Shown: in pieces, positions 35,635-43,844 of the stretch
Layout of the letters: the number at the start of each line of letters is the position of its first letter
Numbering within the stretch: position 1 is the first letter of the stretch
Source: Salipiger bermudensis
GTDB lineage: Bacteria; Pseudomonadota; Alphaproteobacteria; Rhodobacterales; Rhodobacteraceae
Reading direction: 5' to 3'
Assembly: GCF_019801965.1 (NCBI RefSeq)
Contig: NZ_JAHVIA010000001.1
Location: 496,001-560,000 of the forward strand
DNA length: 64,000 nt
Made by a program: the position numbers and the translations under genes
The notes under the pieces: generated by a model
Database searches by the model: none
Told to the model about the DNA's origin: nothing
The model's input: the letters and a program-made list of their open reading frames with translations, nothing else

Positions 35635-37308
35635 TCAGTGGCCCTCCTCGGATGCGGTGCCGGGCTCTGTGTCGTCACCGGCGCCATCCTCTGCGCCAGC
35701 CTCACCATAGGCCGCCCCCTCGGTCTCGTCGTCGTAGGATTTCTTCGACGAGGGATCCTTGGTGCCCTCCTGGTCGACCAGCACCGCGGTGACATAGGCG
35801 CTGGGATCGAAGAGCTGCGCGGCGGTGGCCTCCATGTGGCGCGCGACCGGACCGGCGAAGATGGTGAGTCCGGCGAGCGAGGCCAGCGCCAGCAGGCTCG
35901 GCGCGGCCAGCATCGGGCCGATGGTGTTGGCCGGCGGTTGCGCCTCGTCGTCCTCCGGCGCGAGCACGGGCGCCACGAACTCGGCGGAGGTGGATTTCCA
36001 GAACAGCAGGCTGCCGGCGCGGGCGAAGCCCACGATGGTCAGCAGCGAGCCCACCAGCACCACCGTCCAGACCAGCCAGGTGTAATCGGAGACCCGCAGC
36101 GCATCGAGAACCAGCAGCTTGCCGAGGAAGCCGCTCAGCGGCGGCATGCCGGCGATACCGATGGCCGCGGCGAAGAAAAGCGCCGCGAGGAAGCCGTTCT
36201 GCACCGTCGCGGGCGCCGCCTTGAGCAGGTCGCCGCTTTGGCGCCGGCTCAGCAGCAGGTCGGCCACGAGGAACAGCGCCGCGGTCGCCATGGTCGAGTG
36301 CAGCAGGTAGTAGAGCGCCGCCGTCGCCGCGTAGGGCGTGAAGGCCGAGACCGCCAGCATCAGCGTGCCGGTCGAGCCCAGCACCGCGAAGGCGATCAGC
36401 GGCATCAGCCGCCGCGAGCCCAGCACGCCGAAGCCGCCGATGGCCACGGTGATCAGGGCCGCCGGCAGCAGCCAGTCCTGCGACAGCGTGCCGATGGCGG
36501 CGGCGTCGGGGCCGAAGACCACCGTGTGCATCCGCAGGATGGCATAGGCGCCGACCTTGGTCATGATCGCGAACAGCGCCGCCACTGGGGCGGGCGCGTT
36601 GGCATAGGTGCCCGGCAGCCAGAACTGCACCGGGAACATCGCCGCCTTCACCGCGAAGACGATCATCAGCAGCATCGCCGCAACGCGCACCAGCGCCGCC
36701 TCCTCGACCGGGATCTCGCGCACCTTCACCGACAGGTCGGCGATGTTGAGCGTGCCGGTGGTGGCATAGAGTGTGCCGAGCGCGATCAGGAACAGGCTCG
36801 AGCCGGCGAGGTTCATGATCACGTATTGCAGGCCCGATTTCAGCCGCGCCTTGCCGCCGCTGTGGATCGCCAAACCGTAGGACGCGATCAGCAGGATCTC
36901 GAAGAGCACGAAGAGGTTGAAGGCGTCGCCGGTCAGGAAGGCGCCGCAGATGCCCATCAGCTGGAACTGCATCAGCGCATGGAAATGCCGCCCCCGCGTG
37001 TCCCAGCCGCTGGCAGCGGAATGCATCAGCACGATCAGCCCCAGCACCGAGGTCAGCAGGATGAGCAGCGCCGAGAGCCGGTCGAGCACCAGAACGATGC
37101 CGAAAGGCGCAGGCCAGGCGCCGAGGCGGTAGACATGCACGCTGCCATCGGCCGACAGCATGAAGAGCCCGGCGGCGATGGCGGTCAGCATCACCGCGCC
37201 CGCCAGCGAGGCGGCGCGCTGCAGGGTGATGTCGTGGCGCATGACGAAGGCAATGACCGGCGCCAGCAGCGCCGGCAGCACCACGGGGGCGATGATCCAG
37301 TGATTCAC
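35635..37308 (-). CDS. mrpD: Mrp antiporter subunit D
   Basis: 557 residues with about 14 hydrophobic helices, homologous to NuoN/NuoL-type proton channels. Segments include LTGDAFNLFVLFEILLIASYGL (key Glu of the channel), VKAAMFPVQFWLPGTYANAP (lysine helix) and LLHSTMATAALFLVADLLL. The C-terminal hydrophilic tail of ~50 residues is rich in D/E/G and is unusual but outside the core. Proton-translocating subunit of the antiporter. Confidence 0.94.
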   Translation of the reverse strand: MNHWIIAPVVLPALLAPVIAFVMRHDITLQRAASLAGAVMLTAIAAGLFMLSADGSVHVYRLGAWPAPFGIVLVLDRLSALLILLTSVLGLIVLMHSAASGWDTRGRHFHALMQFQLMGICGAFLTGDAFNLFVLFEILLIASYGLAIHSGGKARLKSGLQYVIMNLAGSSLFLIALGTLYATTGTLNIADLSVKVREIPVEEAALVRVAAMLLMIVFAVKAAMFPVQFWLPGTYANAPAPVAALFAIMTKVGAYAILRMHTVVFGPDAAAIGTLSQDWLLPAALITVAIGGFGVLGSRRLMPLIAFAVLGSTGTLMLAVSAFTPYAATAALYYLLHSTMATAALFLVADLLLSRRQSGDLLKAAPATVQNGFLAALFFAAAIGIAGMPPLSGFLGKLLVLDALRVSDYTWLVWTVVLVGSLLTIVGFARAGSLLFWKSTSAEFVAPVLAPEDDEAQPPANTIGPMLAAPSLLALASLAGLTIFAGPVARHMEATAAQLFDPSAYVTAVLVDQEGTKDPSSKKSYDDETEGAAYGEAGAEDGAGDDTEPGTASEEGH

Positions 37309-37652
37309 GTGTCACCCTCCCCGCGCGGCGTCTCGGTCAGGTCGACCTTGTCGTCGCCGGTCTCCAGCGCCGCGCCGAGCGCGATCAGCACCAGCACGGC
37401 GGTCATGCCGAATGAGATCACGATCGCCGTCAGCACCAGCGCCTGCGGCAGCGGATCGGTATAGGCGGAGGCGGCATCGTTCAGTACCGGCGGCACGCCC
37501 ACGGCCAGACGGCCGGTGGCGAAGACGAAGACGTTGACCGCATAGGTCAGCAGCGTCAGCCCGAGGATGACGGGGAAGGCCCGCAGCCGCAGGATCAGGT
37601 AGACCCCGGCGGCGGTCAGGCCGCCAATCGTGGTTGCCACGACAAGTTCCAT
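37305..37652 (-). CDS. mrpC: Mrp antiporter subunit C
   Basis: 115 residues, NuoK-like with three helices, including AGVYLILRLRAFPVILGLTLLTYAVNVFVF and the conserved PLPQALVLTAIVISFGMTAVLV. Overlaps mrpD by 4 bp; two bases separate it from mrpAB. Confidence 0.94.
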   Translation of the reverse strand: MELVVATTIGGLTAAGVYLILRLRAFPVILGLTLLTYAVNVFVFATGRLAVGVPPVLNDAASAYTDPLPQALVLTAIVISFGMTAVLVLIALGAALETGDDKVDLTETPRGEGDT

Positions 37653-37653
37653 G

Positions 37654-40536
37654 TTATGCCTCGTCCTTCTTGTCGGCCTCGATCGCAGCGTCGACGCGCC
37701 GCGAGGGGTCGTAGTCCATCGGCTCCAGGTTCACCGTCTCGCCGGCATAGCGCGCCATCCGTGACAGGCTGTAGAGCATCAGCATCACCGCCCCGAGCAC
37801 CGTCAGGAACACGCCGAGATCAAACAGCATGGCGGTGGCCAGCTCGAACTCCTCGAAGGGCGGAATGGTGAAATAGCCGAAGGCGCTGGTCAGGAACGGC
37901 GCCCCGGCAAGCCAGGCGCCGGCGCCGGTCAGCCCGGCGATGATGACACCCCAGCCGATCATCGCGTGATACTCGAAGCGCTTGCGCTCCTGGGTCCAGG
38001 CGAAGCCAGAGGCCATGTATTGCATCAGCAGCGCGATCGAGATCACCAGCCCCGAGACGAAGCCGCCGCCGGGCAGGTTGTGGCCGCGCAGGAAGATGTA
38101 GACGCCGACCAGCGCCGCGATCGGCATCATCACGCGGGTCGCCACCACCATCATCAGCGGGTGCCGGTCGCGCGAGCGGTCGGGCGGGAAGGTCCAGTTG
38201 CGCAGGCGGCGCGAGGCCGGCCCGTTGAGCAGCGCCTCCATCAGCGCGTAGAGCGTCAGGCCGGCGATGCCGAGCACGACGATCTCGCCGTAGGTGTCAT
38301 AGCCCCGGAAGTCGACGAGGATGACGTTGACCACGTTGGTGCCGCCGCCGCCCTTGTAGGAGTTGGCGAGGTGGTAATCCGAGATCGGGCTGATGTCGGT
38401 GAGCAGGAAGCTGTAGGCCAGCGAGGCCACCGCGGCCCCGGCAATGACCGCGATCACGCCGTCGCGGATGCGCATGGAGAGCGGGCTCTCAAGCGGCGTG
38501 TACTTGGGCAGGAAGTGCAGCGCCAGCAGCATCAGCATGACCGTCACGGTGTCGACCGAGATCTGTGTCAGCGCCAGGTCGGGCGCCGAGAGATAGACGA
38601 AGCCCGCCGAGACCATGAGGCCCACGACGCTGACAAGGATCAGGGTGCGGAAGCGGTTGCGGTGGGCAAAGACCGTGGCCAGCGTCGCCAGCATGGTCAG
38701 CACGAAGCCCACGCCGACCAGCGGCGGGACAGGGAGCATCTCGCGCGTCGGCTCCGGCGTGCCGCCACCCTGGAAGGCAGCGAAGCCCAGCAGCACCGTC
38801 GCCACCACGAAGATCGCCAGGTAGCGCGAGATGGCGCCGTTATGCGTGCTCTCGATCAGCCAGCGCGCGCCCAGCACGGTGCGCGCAACGACGCTGTCGA
38901 ACATTGCCTTGGCCTCGGGGCGCGGCGTGCGCTGCCAGGCGCGGTCGAGCGGGCGGTGCAGCCAGAGCAGGAAGGCCCCGCCGGCCACCGCGATGATCGA
39001 CATGAACAGCGCCGGGGTCACGCCGTGCCAGAGCTTGAGATGCACGTGCTCCGCCCTGCCCCCGGTCACAGCCGCGCTCGCGACGTCGACGATGGGGCCG
39101 GCAAAGACCATCGGGAAGAGGCCGATCAGCACCACCATCGCCGAGAGGAAGGCCGGGGCCAGCAGCATGCCGGTGGGCGGGTCGTGCGGGTGATGCGGGT
39201 AGTCATCGCGCACCGGGCCAAAGAAAGTGTGGCCGATGAAGCGGAACGAATAGGCCACCGAGAGCAGCGCGCCGGTGGTGGCAAGGATGATGATCGGCCA
39301 CTCGCCGCCCCACCAGTTCGTATGCGCCGCCTCTTCCAGCATCAGCTCCTTCGACATGAAGCCGTTGAGCGGCGGAATGCCCGCCATCGACAGCGCCGCC
39401 ACCACGGCGATCAGCGCGGTGGCCGGCATCAGGCTGGCGAGCCCGCCGAGGCGCTTGATGTCGCGGGTATGGGCCTCGTGATCGACGATGCCCGCGCTCA
39501 TGAACAGCGCCGCCTTGAAGGTCAGGTGGTTGAGGATGTGGAACACTGCCACCGTCGCCGCCATCGGCGTGCCGAAGCCCAGCAGCATGGTCAGCAGGCC
39601 GAGATGGCTCACCGTCGAGAAGGCCAGCAGCGCCTTGAGATCGTCCTTGAAGAGCGCGATCAGCGCCCCGAGCACCATGGTGACGAGGCCGACGGTCGAG
39701 ACGATGTAGAACCACGCATCGGTGCCCGCGAGCGCGGGCCACATGCGCGCCATCAGGAACACGCCCGCCTTCACCATCGTCGCCGAGTGCAGGTAGGCCG
39801 AGACCGGCGTCGGCGCCGCCATCGCGTGCGGCAGCCAGAAGTGGAACGGGAACTGCGCCGACTTGGTGAAGGCGCCGAGCAGGATCAGGATCAGCGCCGG
39901 CAGGTAATATTCCGAGGCGCGGATCTCGTCGCCGTGCTGCAGGATCACCGAGAGGTCATAGCTGCCGACGATATTGCCGAGGATCAGCATGCCCGCGATC
40001 ATCGCGAGGCCGCCCGCGCCGGTCACCGTCAGCGCCATGCGGGCACCCTGCCGGCCCTCGGGCAGGTGCTTCCAGTAGCCGATCAGCAGGAAGGAGGACA
40101 GCGAGGTCAGCTCCCAGAACACCAGTAGCATCAGGATGTTATCCGAGACCGAGATGCCGAGCATCGCGCCCTGGAACAGCAGCAGGTAGGTATAGAACTG
40201 GCCCATCGGATCGTCGCCCGAGAGGTAGAACCGGGCGTAGAGCGTGATCAGCAGGCCCATGCCGAGGATCATCCCGGCAAACAGCAGCCCCAGCCCGTCG
40301 AGGAAGAAATTCGCGTTCAGCCCGAGCATCGGAAGCCACTCGATGCGGGCGGTCACGGTGCCGCCCTGCATCACCTCGGGCGCAAGCACCCCGAGGAAGA
40401 CCAGCGCCAACAGGGTTGGAACGGCGGTGAACGTGGCGCATGCGTCGCGCCCCGCACGGATCATCAGCCCCGGCACCAAGGCGCCGATGAAGGGCAACAA
40501 TACCATGACGGCCAAAAGTCCGCTGCCTGAAACCAT
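37654..40536 (-). CDS. mrpA: Mrp antiporter fused subunits A and B
   Basis: 960 residues. The N-terminal ~500 residues are NuoL-like with about 14 helices (FWELTSLSSFLLIGYW, SAQFPFHFWLPHAMAAPTPVSAYLHSATMVKAG, then HILNHLTFKAALFM), followed by the MrpA C-terminal helices. From about residue 800 the sequence is an MrpB domain (MMVVATRVMMPIAALVGVYIFLRGHNLPGGGFVSGLV). Fusion of A and B in one chain is the PhaAB layout of many alphaproteobacteria. First gene of the operon. The complex exports Na+ or K+ in exchange for protons and supports salt and alkali tolerance. Confidence 0.95.
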   Translation of the reverse strand: MVSGSGLLAVMVLLPFIGALVPGLMIRAGRDACATFTAVPTLLALVFLGVLAPEVMQGGTVTARIEWLPMLGLNANFFLDGLGLLFAGMILGMGLLITLYARFYLSGDDPMGQFYTYLLLFQGAMLGISVSDNILMLLVFWELTSLSSFLLIGYWKHLPEGRQGARMALTVTGAGGLAMIAGMLILGNIVGSYDLSVILQHGDEIRASEYYLPALILILLGAFTKSAQFPFHFWLPHAMAAPTPVSAYLHSATMVKAGVFLMARMWPALAGTDAWFYIVSTVGLVTMVLGALIALFKDDLKALLAFSTVSHLGLLTMLLGFGTPMAATVAVFHILNHLTFKAALFMSAGIVDHEAHTRDIKRLGGLASLMPATALIAVVAALSMAGIPPLNGFMSKELMLEEAAHTNWWGGEWPIIILATTGALLSVAYSFRFIGHTFFGPVRDDYPHHPHDPPTGMLLAPAFLSAMVVLIGLFPMVFAGPIVDVASAAVTGGRAEHVHLKLWHGVTPALFMSIIAVAGGAFLLWLHRPLDRAWQRTPRPEAKAMFDSVVARTVLGARWLIESTHNGAISRYLAIFVVATVLLGFAAFQGGGTPEPTREMLPVPPLVGVGFVLTMLATLATVFAHRNRFRTLILVSVVGLMVSAGFVYLSAPDLALTQISVDTVTVMLMLLALHFLPKYTPLESPLSMRIRDGVIAVIAGAAVASLAYSFLLTDISPISDYHLANSYKGGGGTNVVNVILVDFRGYDTYGEIVVLGIAGLTLYALMEALLNGPASRRLRNWTFPPDRSRDRHPLMMVVATRVMMPIAALVGVYIFLRGHNLPGGGFVSGLVISIALLMQYMASGFAWTQERKRFEYHAMIGWGVIIAGLTGAGAWLAGAPFLTSAFGYFTIPPFEEFELATAMLFDLGVFLTVLGAVMLMLYSLSRMARYAGETVNLEPMDYDPSRRVDAAIEADKKDEA

Positions 40537-40763
40537 CCCTGTTCCTTCGTCTTCTCCGCCGGGGCCTCTGCGGGCCGATGACGGGGTGCGTTCGCGTTTA
40601 TTGTCGTATGTTTAGTATGTATTCTTTCCCACTATTCAATATTTGCGCACAAAAATCGCCCCTTGCAGCACCCGGATTTGGAGATTGTTTCGCTTGACGA
40701 ACCACACCATGCCGTGATTGCCGGCCACATCCATTTGCTGCAAGGTATCGCCATGCGCCTTTT
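40537..40763. other. Divergent promoter region of the Mrp operon and lysR
   Basis: 227 bp, AT-rich in the centre (40595-40660). I see no gene. It must hold the mrpAB promoter and the lysR promoter, but no hexamer pair is clear enough to assign. Confidence 0.5.
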
Positions 40764-40782
40764 CGATAGACAAACATGATCG
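40764..40782. promoter_or_regulatory. LysR-type operator overlapping the lysR start codon
   Basis: CGATAG-ACAAACA-TGATCG: imperfect inverted repeat with a 7-base centre, 14 of 19 bases identical to the site at 41664-41682. The lysR ATG (40776) lies inside it, so binding would block lysR expression: probable autorepression. Confidence 0.55.
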
Positions 40783-41666
40783 CAAAACTCGAGATGCTCA
40801 TCGCCCTCGCGCGCGAGCAGCATTTCGGCCGCGCCGCCGAAAGCCTCGGCATCACCCAGCCCTCGCTCTCCACCGGCATCCGCCAACTCGAGGAACAGCT
40901 CGGCGTGAAGCTGGTGAGCCGCGGCTCGCGCTTCGGCGGGCTGACGCCCGAAGGCCAGCGGGCGCTGATCCGGGCCCGGCAGATCGTCGGCGACACGCGG
41001 CGGCTGCGCGACGAGATGCGCGCCTCGCGCGAGGGCCTTGCCGGCCACCTGCGGCTGGCGGTGATCCCCACGGCGCTGACATGGGCCTCGCGGCTGGTCA
41101 CCGGATTCACCGCGCGGCATCCGAATGTCAGCTTCACCGTGCTGTCGCGCGCCTCCGCCGAGATCCTGTCGCTGCTCGACGATCTCGAGATCGACGTCGG
41201 CATCACCTATCTCGACAACGAGCCCTTGGGCCGGGTGACCACCCGCCCGCTCTATGCCGAGAGCTACACGCTGGTCTGCCGCCCCGATCATCCCTTTGCG
41301 CAAGGCGGCCCGATCGGCTGGAAGGCGCTCGGCGAGGCGCGGCTCTGCCTGCTGACGCCGGACATGCAGAACCGCCGCATCATCAACCGACATTTCATGG
41401 AGGCCGGGATCGGCCCGGCGGCGCTGATCGAATCGAACTCGACGGTGGTGCTTGTGGCCAATGTCCTGCACGGCGACTGGGTCACCATCCTGCCCGACGA
41501 TCTCGCGCGGTTTCTCTGCGAGGGCAAGCCGCTGGCGGTGGTGCCGCTCAAGAGCGAGGGCGCGGCGCCGGGCGTCGGGCTGATCGCGCCGCATCAGGAG
41601 CCCTATACCCCCGTTCTGCAAGCGCTTCTGGACGAGGCGGAAGGGCTGACGCGGCCGGCATTTTGA
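40776..41666 (+). CDS. LysR-family regulator of the formate dehydrogenase operon
   Basis: 296 residues. The N-terminal winged helix-turn-helix is AREQHFGRAAESLGITQPSLSTGIRQLEEQLGVKLVSR (residues ~12-50), followed by a linker helix and a substrate-binding-like effector domain (AVIPTALTWASRLVTGF, DVGITYLDNEPLG). It sits directly upstream of fdsG in the same direction and has matching operators on both sides, so it most likely controls fdsGBA-fdhD-fdsD, as FdsR-type regulators do. Effector (formate or other) not shown. Confidence 0.9.
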   Translation: MIAKLEMLIALAREQHFGRAAESLGITQPSLSTGIRQLEEQLGVKLVSRGSRFGGLTPEGQRALIRARQIVGDTRRLRDEMRASREGLAGHLRLAVIPTALTWASRLVTGFTARHPNVSFTVLSRASAEILSLLDDLEIDVGITYLDNEPLGRVTTRPLYAESYTLVCRPDHPFAQGGPIGWKALGEARLCLLTPDMQNRRIINRHFMEAGIGPAALIESNSTVVLVANVLHGDWVTILPDDLARFLCEGKPLAVVPLKSEGAAPGVGLIAPHQEPYTPVLQALLDEAEGLTRPAF

Positions 41667-41683
41667 TAGCCAAACACTATCAA
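41663..41683. promoter_or_regulatory. Perfect LysR-type operator upstream of fdsG
   Basis: TTGATAG-CCAAACA-CTATCAA: 7-bp perfect inverted repeat with a 7-base centre (T-N11-A type), overlapping the lysR stop codon and lying ~77 bases before the fdsG start. A shorter AT-rich inverted repeat, TGATT-CACA-AATCA at 41702-41715, lies between it and the gene and may be the activation half-site. Confidence 0.65.
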
Positions 41684-41759
41684 CTGACGGAACAGCGATA
41701 TTGATTCACAAATCATGGATCTGGCAAAACCGATGAAATCCATGGGAGGAGAAGCCCGA

Positions 41760-42227
41760 ATGCGCCACTCACACCCGACATCGGAAGAGCTGCAGGCCCT
41801 GATCGACGCGCAGATGCACCTCGAAGGGCCTCTGCTGCCGATCCTGCACGCCATCCAGGAGGCCTGCGGGCACGTCCCCGAGGCGGCGCTGCCGCTGATC
41901 GCCGAGACGCTGAACCTGAGCCGCGCCGAGGTGCACGGGGTGATGTCGTTCTACCATGATTTCCGCAAGGCCCCCGCCGGCCGCCACGTGGTCAAGATCT
42001 GCCGCGCCGAGGCCTGCCAGTCGATGGGCGCAAATGCGCTCTCCGAGGCGGTGCTCGACAAGCTCGGCATCGGCTGGGGTGGCACAACGCCGGACGGGCG
42101 GGTGACGGTAGAGGCGGTCTATTGCCTCGGCCTCTGCGCCTGCGCGCCTGCCGCGATGGTCGGCGAACGCCTGATCGCCCGGGCCGATGTCGCCCGTATC
42201 GACGCAGAGCTGGAGGGCGCCGCATGA
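41760..42227 (+). CDS. fdsG: NAD-dependent formate dehydrogenase gamma subunit
   Basis: 155 residues from ATG 41760, chosen because GGGAGGAG at 41744-41751 is a strong ribosome site 8 bases before it; an upstream in-frame ATG at 41715 has none. NuoE-like thioredoxin fold with the 2Fe-2S ligands CRAEACQSMG (residues ~81-90) and YCLGLCACAPAAMV (residues ~121-134). It passes electrons toward the NADH-forming FdsB. 4-bp overlap with fdsB. Confidence 0.94.
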   Translation: MRHSHPTSEELQALIDAQMHLEGPLLPILHAIQEACGHVPEAALPLIAETLNLSRAEVHGVMSFYHDFRKAPAGRHVVKICRAEACQSMGANALSEAVLDKLGIGWGGTTPDGRVTVEAVYCLGLCACAPAAMVGERLIARADVARIDAELEGAA

Positions 42228-43744
42228 AGATCTGGGTTCCCATGGACAGCGCCGCCAAGGCGCTCGGCGCCGAGGCGGTGGTCGCGGCGATCCGTGCCGA
42301 GGCCGAGACGCGCGGCGTCGAGGTCGAGATCGCGCGCAACGGCTCGCGCGGGATGATCTGGCTCGAGCCGCTGGTCGAGGTCGAGACGCCGGAGGGCCGC
42401 ATGGCCTACGGTCCGATGACCCCGGCGGATGTCTCGGCGCTGTTCGAGGACGGCCACGAGAAGGCGCTTGGGCTGACCGACGAGCTCGACTGGATGAAGC
42501 GCCAGACCCGGCTGACCTTCGCCCGCTGCGGCCTCACAGATCCGCTGTCGCTCCCGCAGTACGAGGCCCTTGGCGGCCTCGCGGGCCTGCGCCGCGCCAT
42601 CGGCATGAAGGCCGAGGAGATCATCGACGAGGTCAAGCTCTCCGGCCTGCGCGGTCGCGGCGGGGCGGGCTTCCCGACCGGCATCAAGTGGGACACCGTT
42701 CGCATGGCCCATGCGGACCGCAAGTATATCGTCTGCAACGCCGACGAGGGCGACAGCGGCACCTTCGCCGATCGCATGATCATCGAGGGCGACCCGTTCT
42801 GCCTGATCGAGGGCATGGCGATCGCCGGCATCGGCTGCCACGCCGAGAAGGGCTTCGTCTACCTGCGCTCGGAATATCCCGACGCCATCGCGGTGCTGGG
42901 CCGCGCCATCGAGATCGCCCGCGCCGCCGGCGTGCTGGGCGCGGACGTGCTGGGCTCGGGCCACGCCTTCGACATGGAAGTGCGCGTCGGCGCCGGGGCC
43001 TATGTCTGCGGCGAGGAGACCTCGCTCTTGAACTCGCTCGAGGGCAAACGCGGCGTGGTCCGCGCCAAGCCGCCGCTGCCGGCGCTCGAGGGCGCCTTCG
43101 GCAAGCCCACCGTCGTCAACAACGTCATCTCGCTCGCCACCGTGCCGGTGATCTTCGAGAAGGGCGCCGAGCATTACGCCAATTTCGGGCTCGGGCGCTC
43201 CAAGGGCACGATCCCGCTGCAGATCGCCGGCAATGTCCGCCATGGCGGCCTCTTCGAGACCGCCTTCGGCATGAGCCTCGGCCAGATCGTCGAGGATCTC
43301 GGCGGCGGCACCGCCTCGGGCCGCGCGGTCAAGGCGGTGCAGGTCGGCGGCCCACTGGGCGCCTACCTGAGCCCGGAACAGTTCGACACGCCCTTCGGAT
43401 ACGAGGAGTTCGACGGCCAGGGCGCGCTGATCGGCCATGCGGGGCTGGTGGTGTTCGACGACAGTGCCGACATGCTGGGCATGGCGCGCTTCGCGATGGA
43501 ATTCTGCGCCGTGGAGAGCTGCGGCAAGTGCACGCCCTGCCGCATCGGCGCGGTGCGCGGCGTCGAGACGCTGGACCGCATCGCCGCCGGCGACGCCAGC
43601 GCGATCCCGCTGCTCACCGATCTCTGCGAGACCATGCAGGACGGCTCGCTCTGCGCGCTGGGAGGCTTCACGCCCTACCCGGTGATGTCGGCGCTGCGCC
43701 TGTTCCCGGAGGAGTTCGGGGCGGTCAGGGAAGCGGCGGAATGA
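42224..43744 (+). CDS. fdsB: NAD-dependent formate dehydrogenase beta subunit
   Basis: 506 residues. The N-terminal 2Fe-2S-like/thioredoxin part is followed by the NuoF domain: SGLRGRGGAGFPTGIKWD (FMN/NADH binding, residue ~140), CNADEGDSGTFADRMI, and GAGAYVCGEETSLLNSLEG. The cluster site SCGKCTPCRIGAVRG is near residue 430. It binds FMN and NAD+ and reduces NAD+ with formate electrons. Soluble cytoplasmic subunit of the FdsABG(D) complex. Confidence 0.95.
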   Translation: MKIWVPMDSAAKALGAEAVVAAIRAEAETRGVEVEIARNGSRGMIWLEPLVEVETPEGRMAYGPMTPADVSALFEDGHEKALGLTDELDWMKRQTRLTFARCGLTDPLSLPQYEALGGLAGLRRAIGMKAEEIIDEVKLSGLRGRGGAGFPTGIKWDTVRMAHADRKYIVCNADEGDSGTFADRMIIEGDPFCLIEGMAIAGIGCHAEKGFVYLRSEYPDAIAVLGRAIEIARAAGVLGADVLGSGHAFDMEVRVGAGAYVCGEETSLLNSLEGKRGVVRAKPPLPALEGAFGKPTVVNNVISLATVPVIFEKGAEHYANFGLGRSKGTIPLQIAGNVRHGGLFETAFGMSLGQIVEDLGGGTASGRAVKAVQVGGPLGAYLSPEQFDTPFGYEEFDGQGALIGHAGLVVFDDSADMLGMARFAMEFCAVESCGKCTPCRIGAVRGVETLDRIAAGDASAIPLLTDLCETMQDGSLCALGGFTPYPVMSALRLFPEEFGAVREAAE

Positions 43745-43750
43745 GGTGTT

Positions 43751-43796
43751 TCGCCTTGCCTGCGGCAAGGCGACCGGTCGGGGGGCCAGCCCCCCG
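43751..43796. repeat. Two consecutive GC-rich hairpins between fdsB and fdsA
   Basis: First hairpin: 10-bp perfect stem 43751-43760 with 43764-43773. Second: CGGGGGG/CCCCCCG stem 43779-43785 with 43790-43796. It continues into AACCCCCCGAGGTATTTATGAACCAAAGAAG, a kind of sequence I recognise from memory as a recurrent intergenic element in roseobacters. It falls inside the fds operon, so it probably modulates mRNA stability or the subunit ratio rather than ending transcription. Confidence 0.5.
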
Positions 43797-43844
43797 AACC
43801 CCCCGAGGTATTTATGAACCAAAGAAGATGCGGGAGGCGTTGAG

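Noticed and set aside
37966-40128. Long plus-strand open frame (720 codons) opposite mrpAB
   Set aside because: Low-complexity His/Arg/Gln/Asp translation, opposite a clearly recognised gene.
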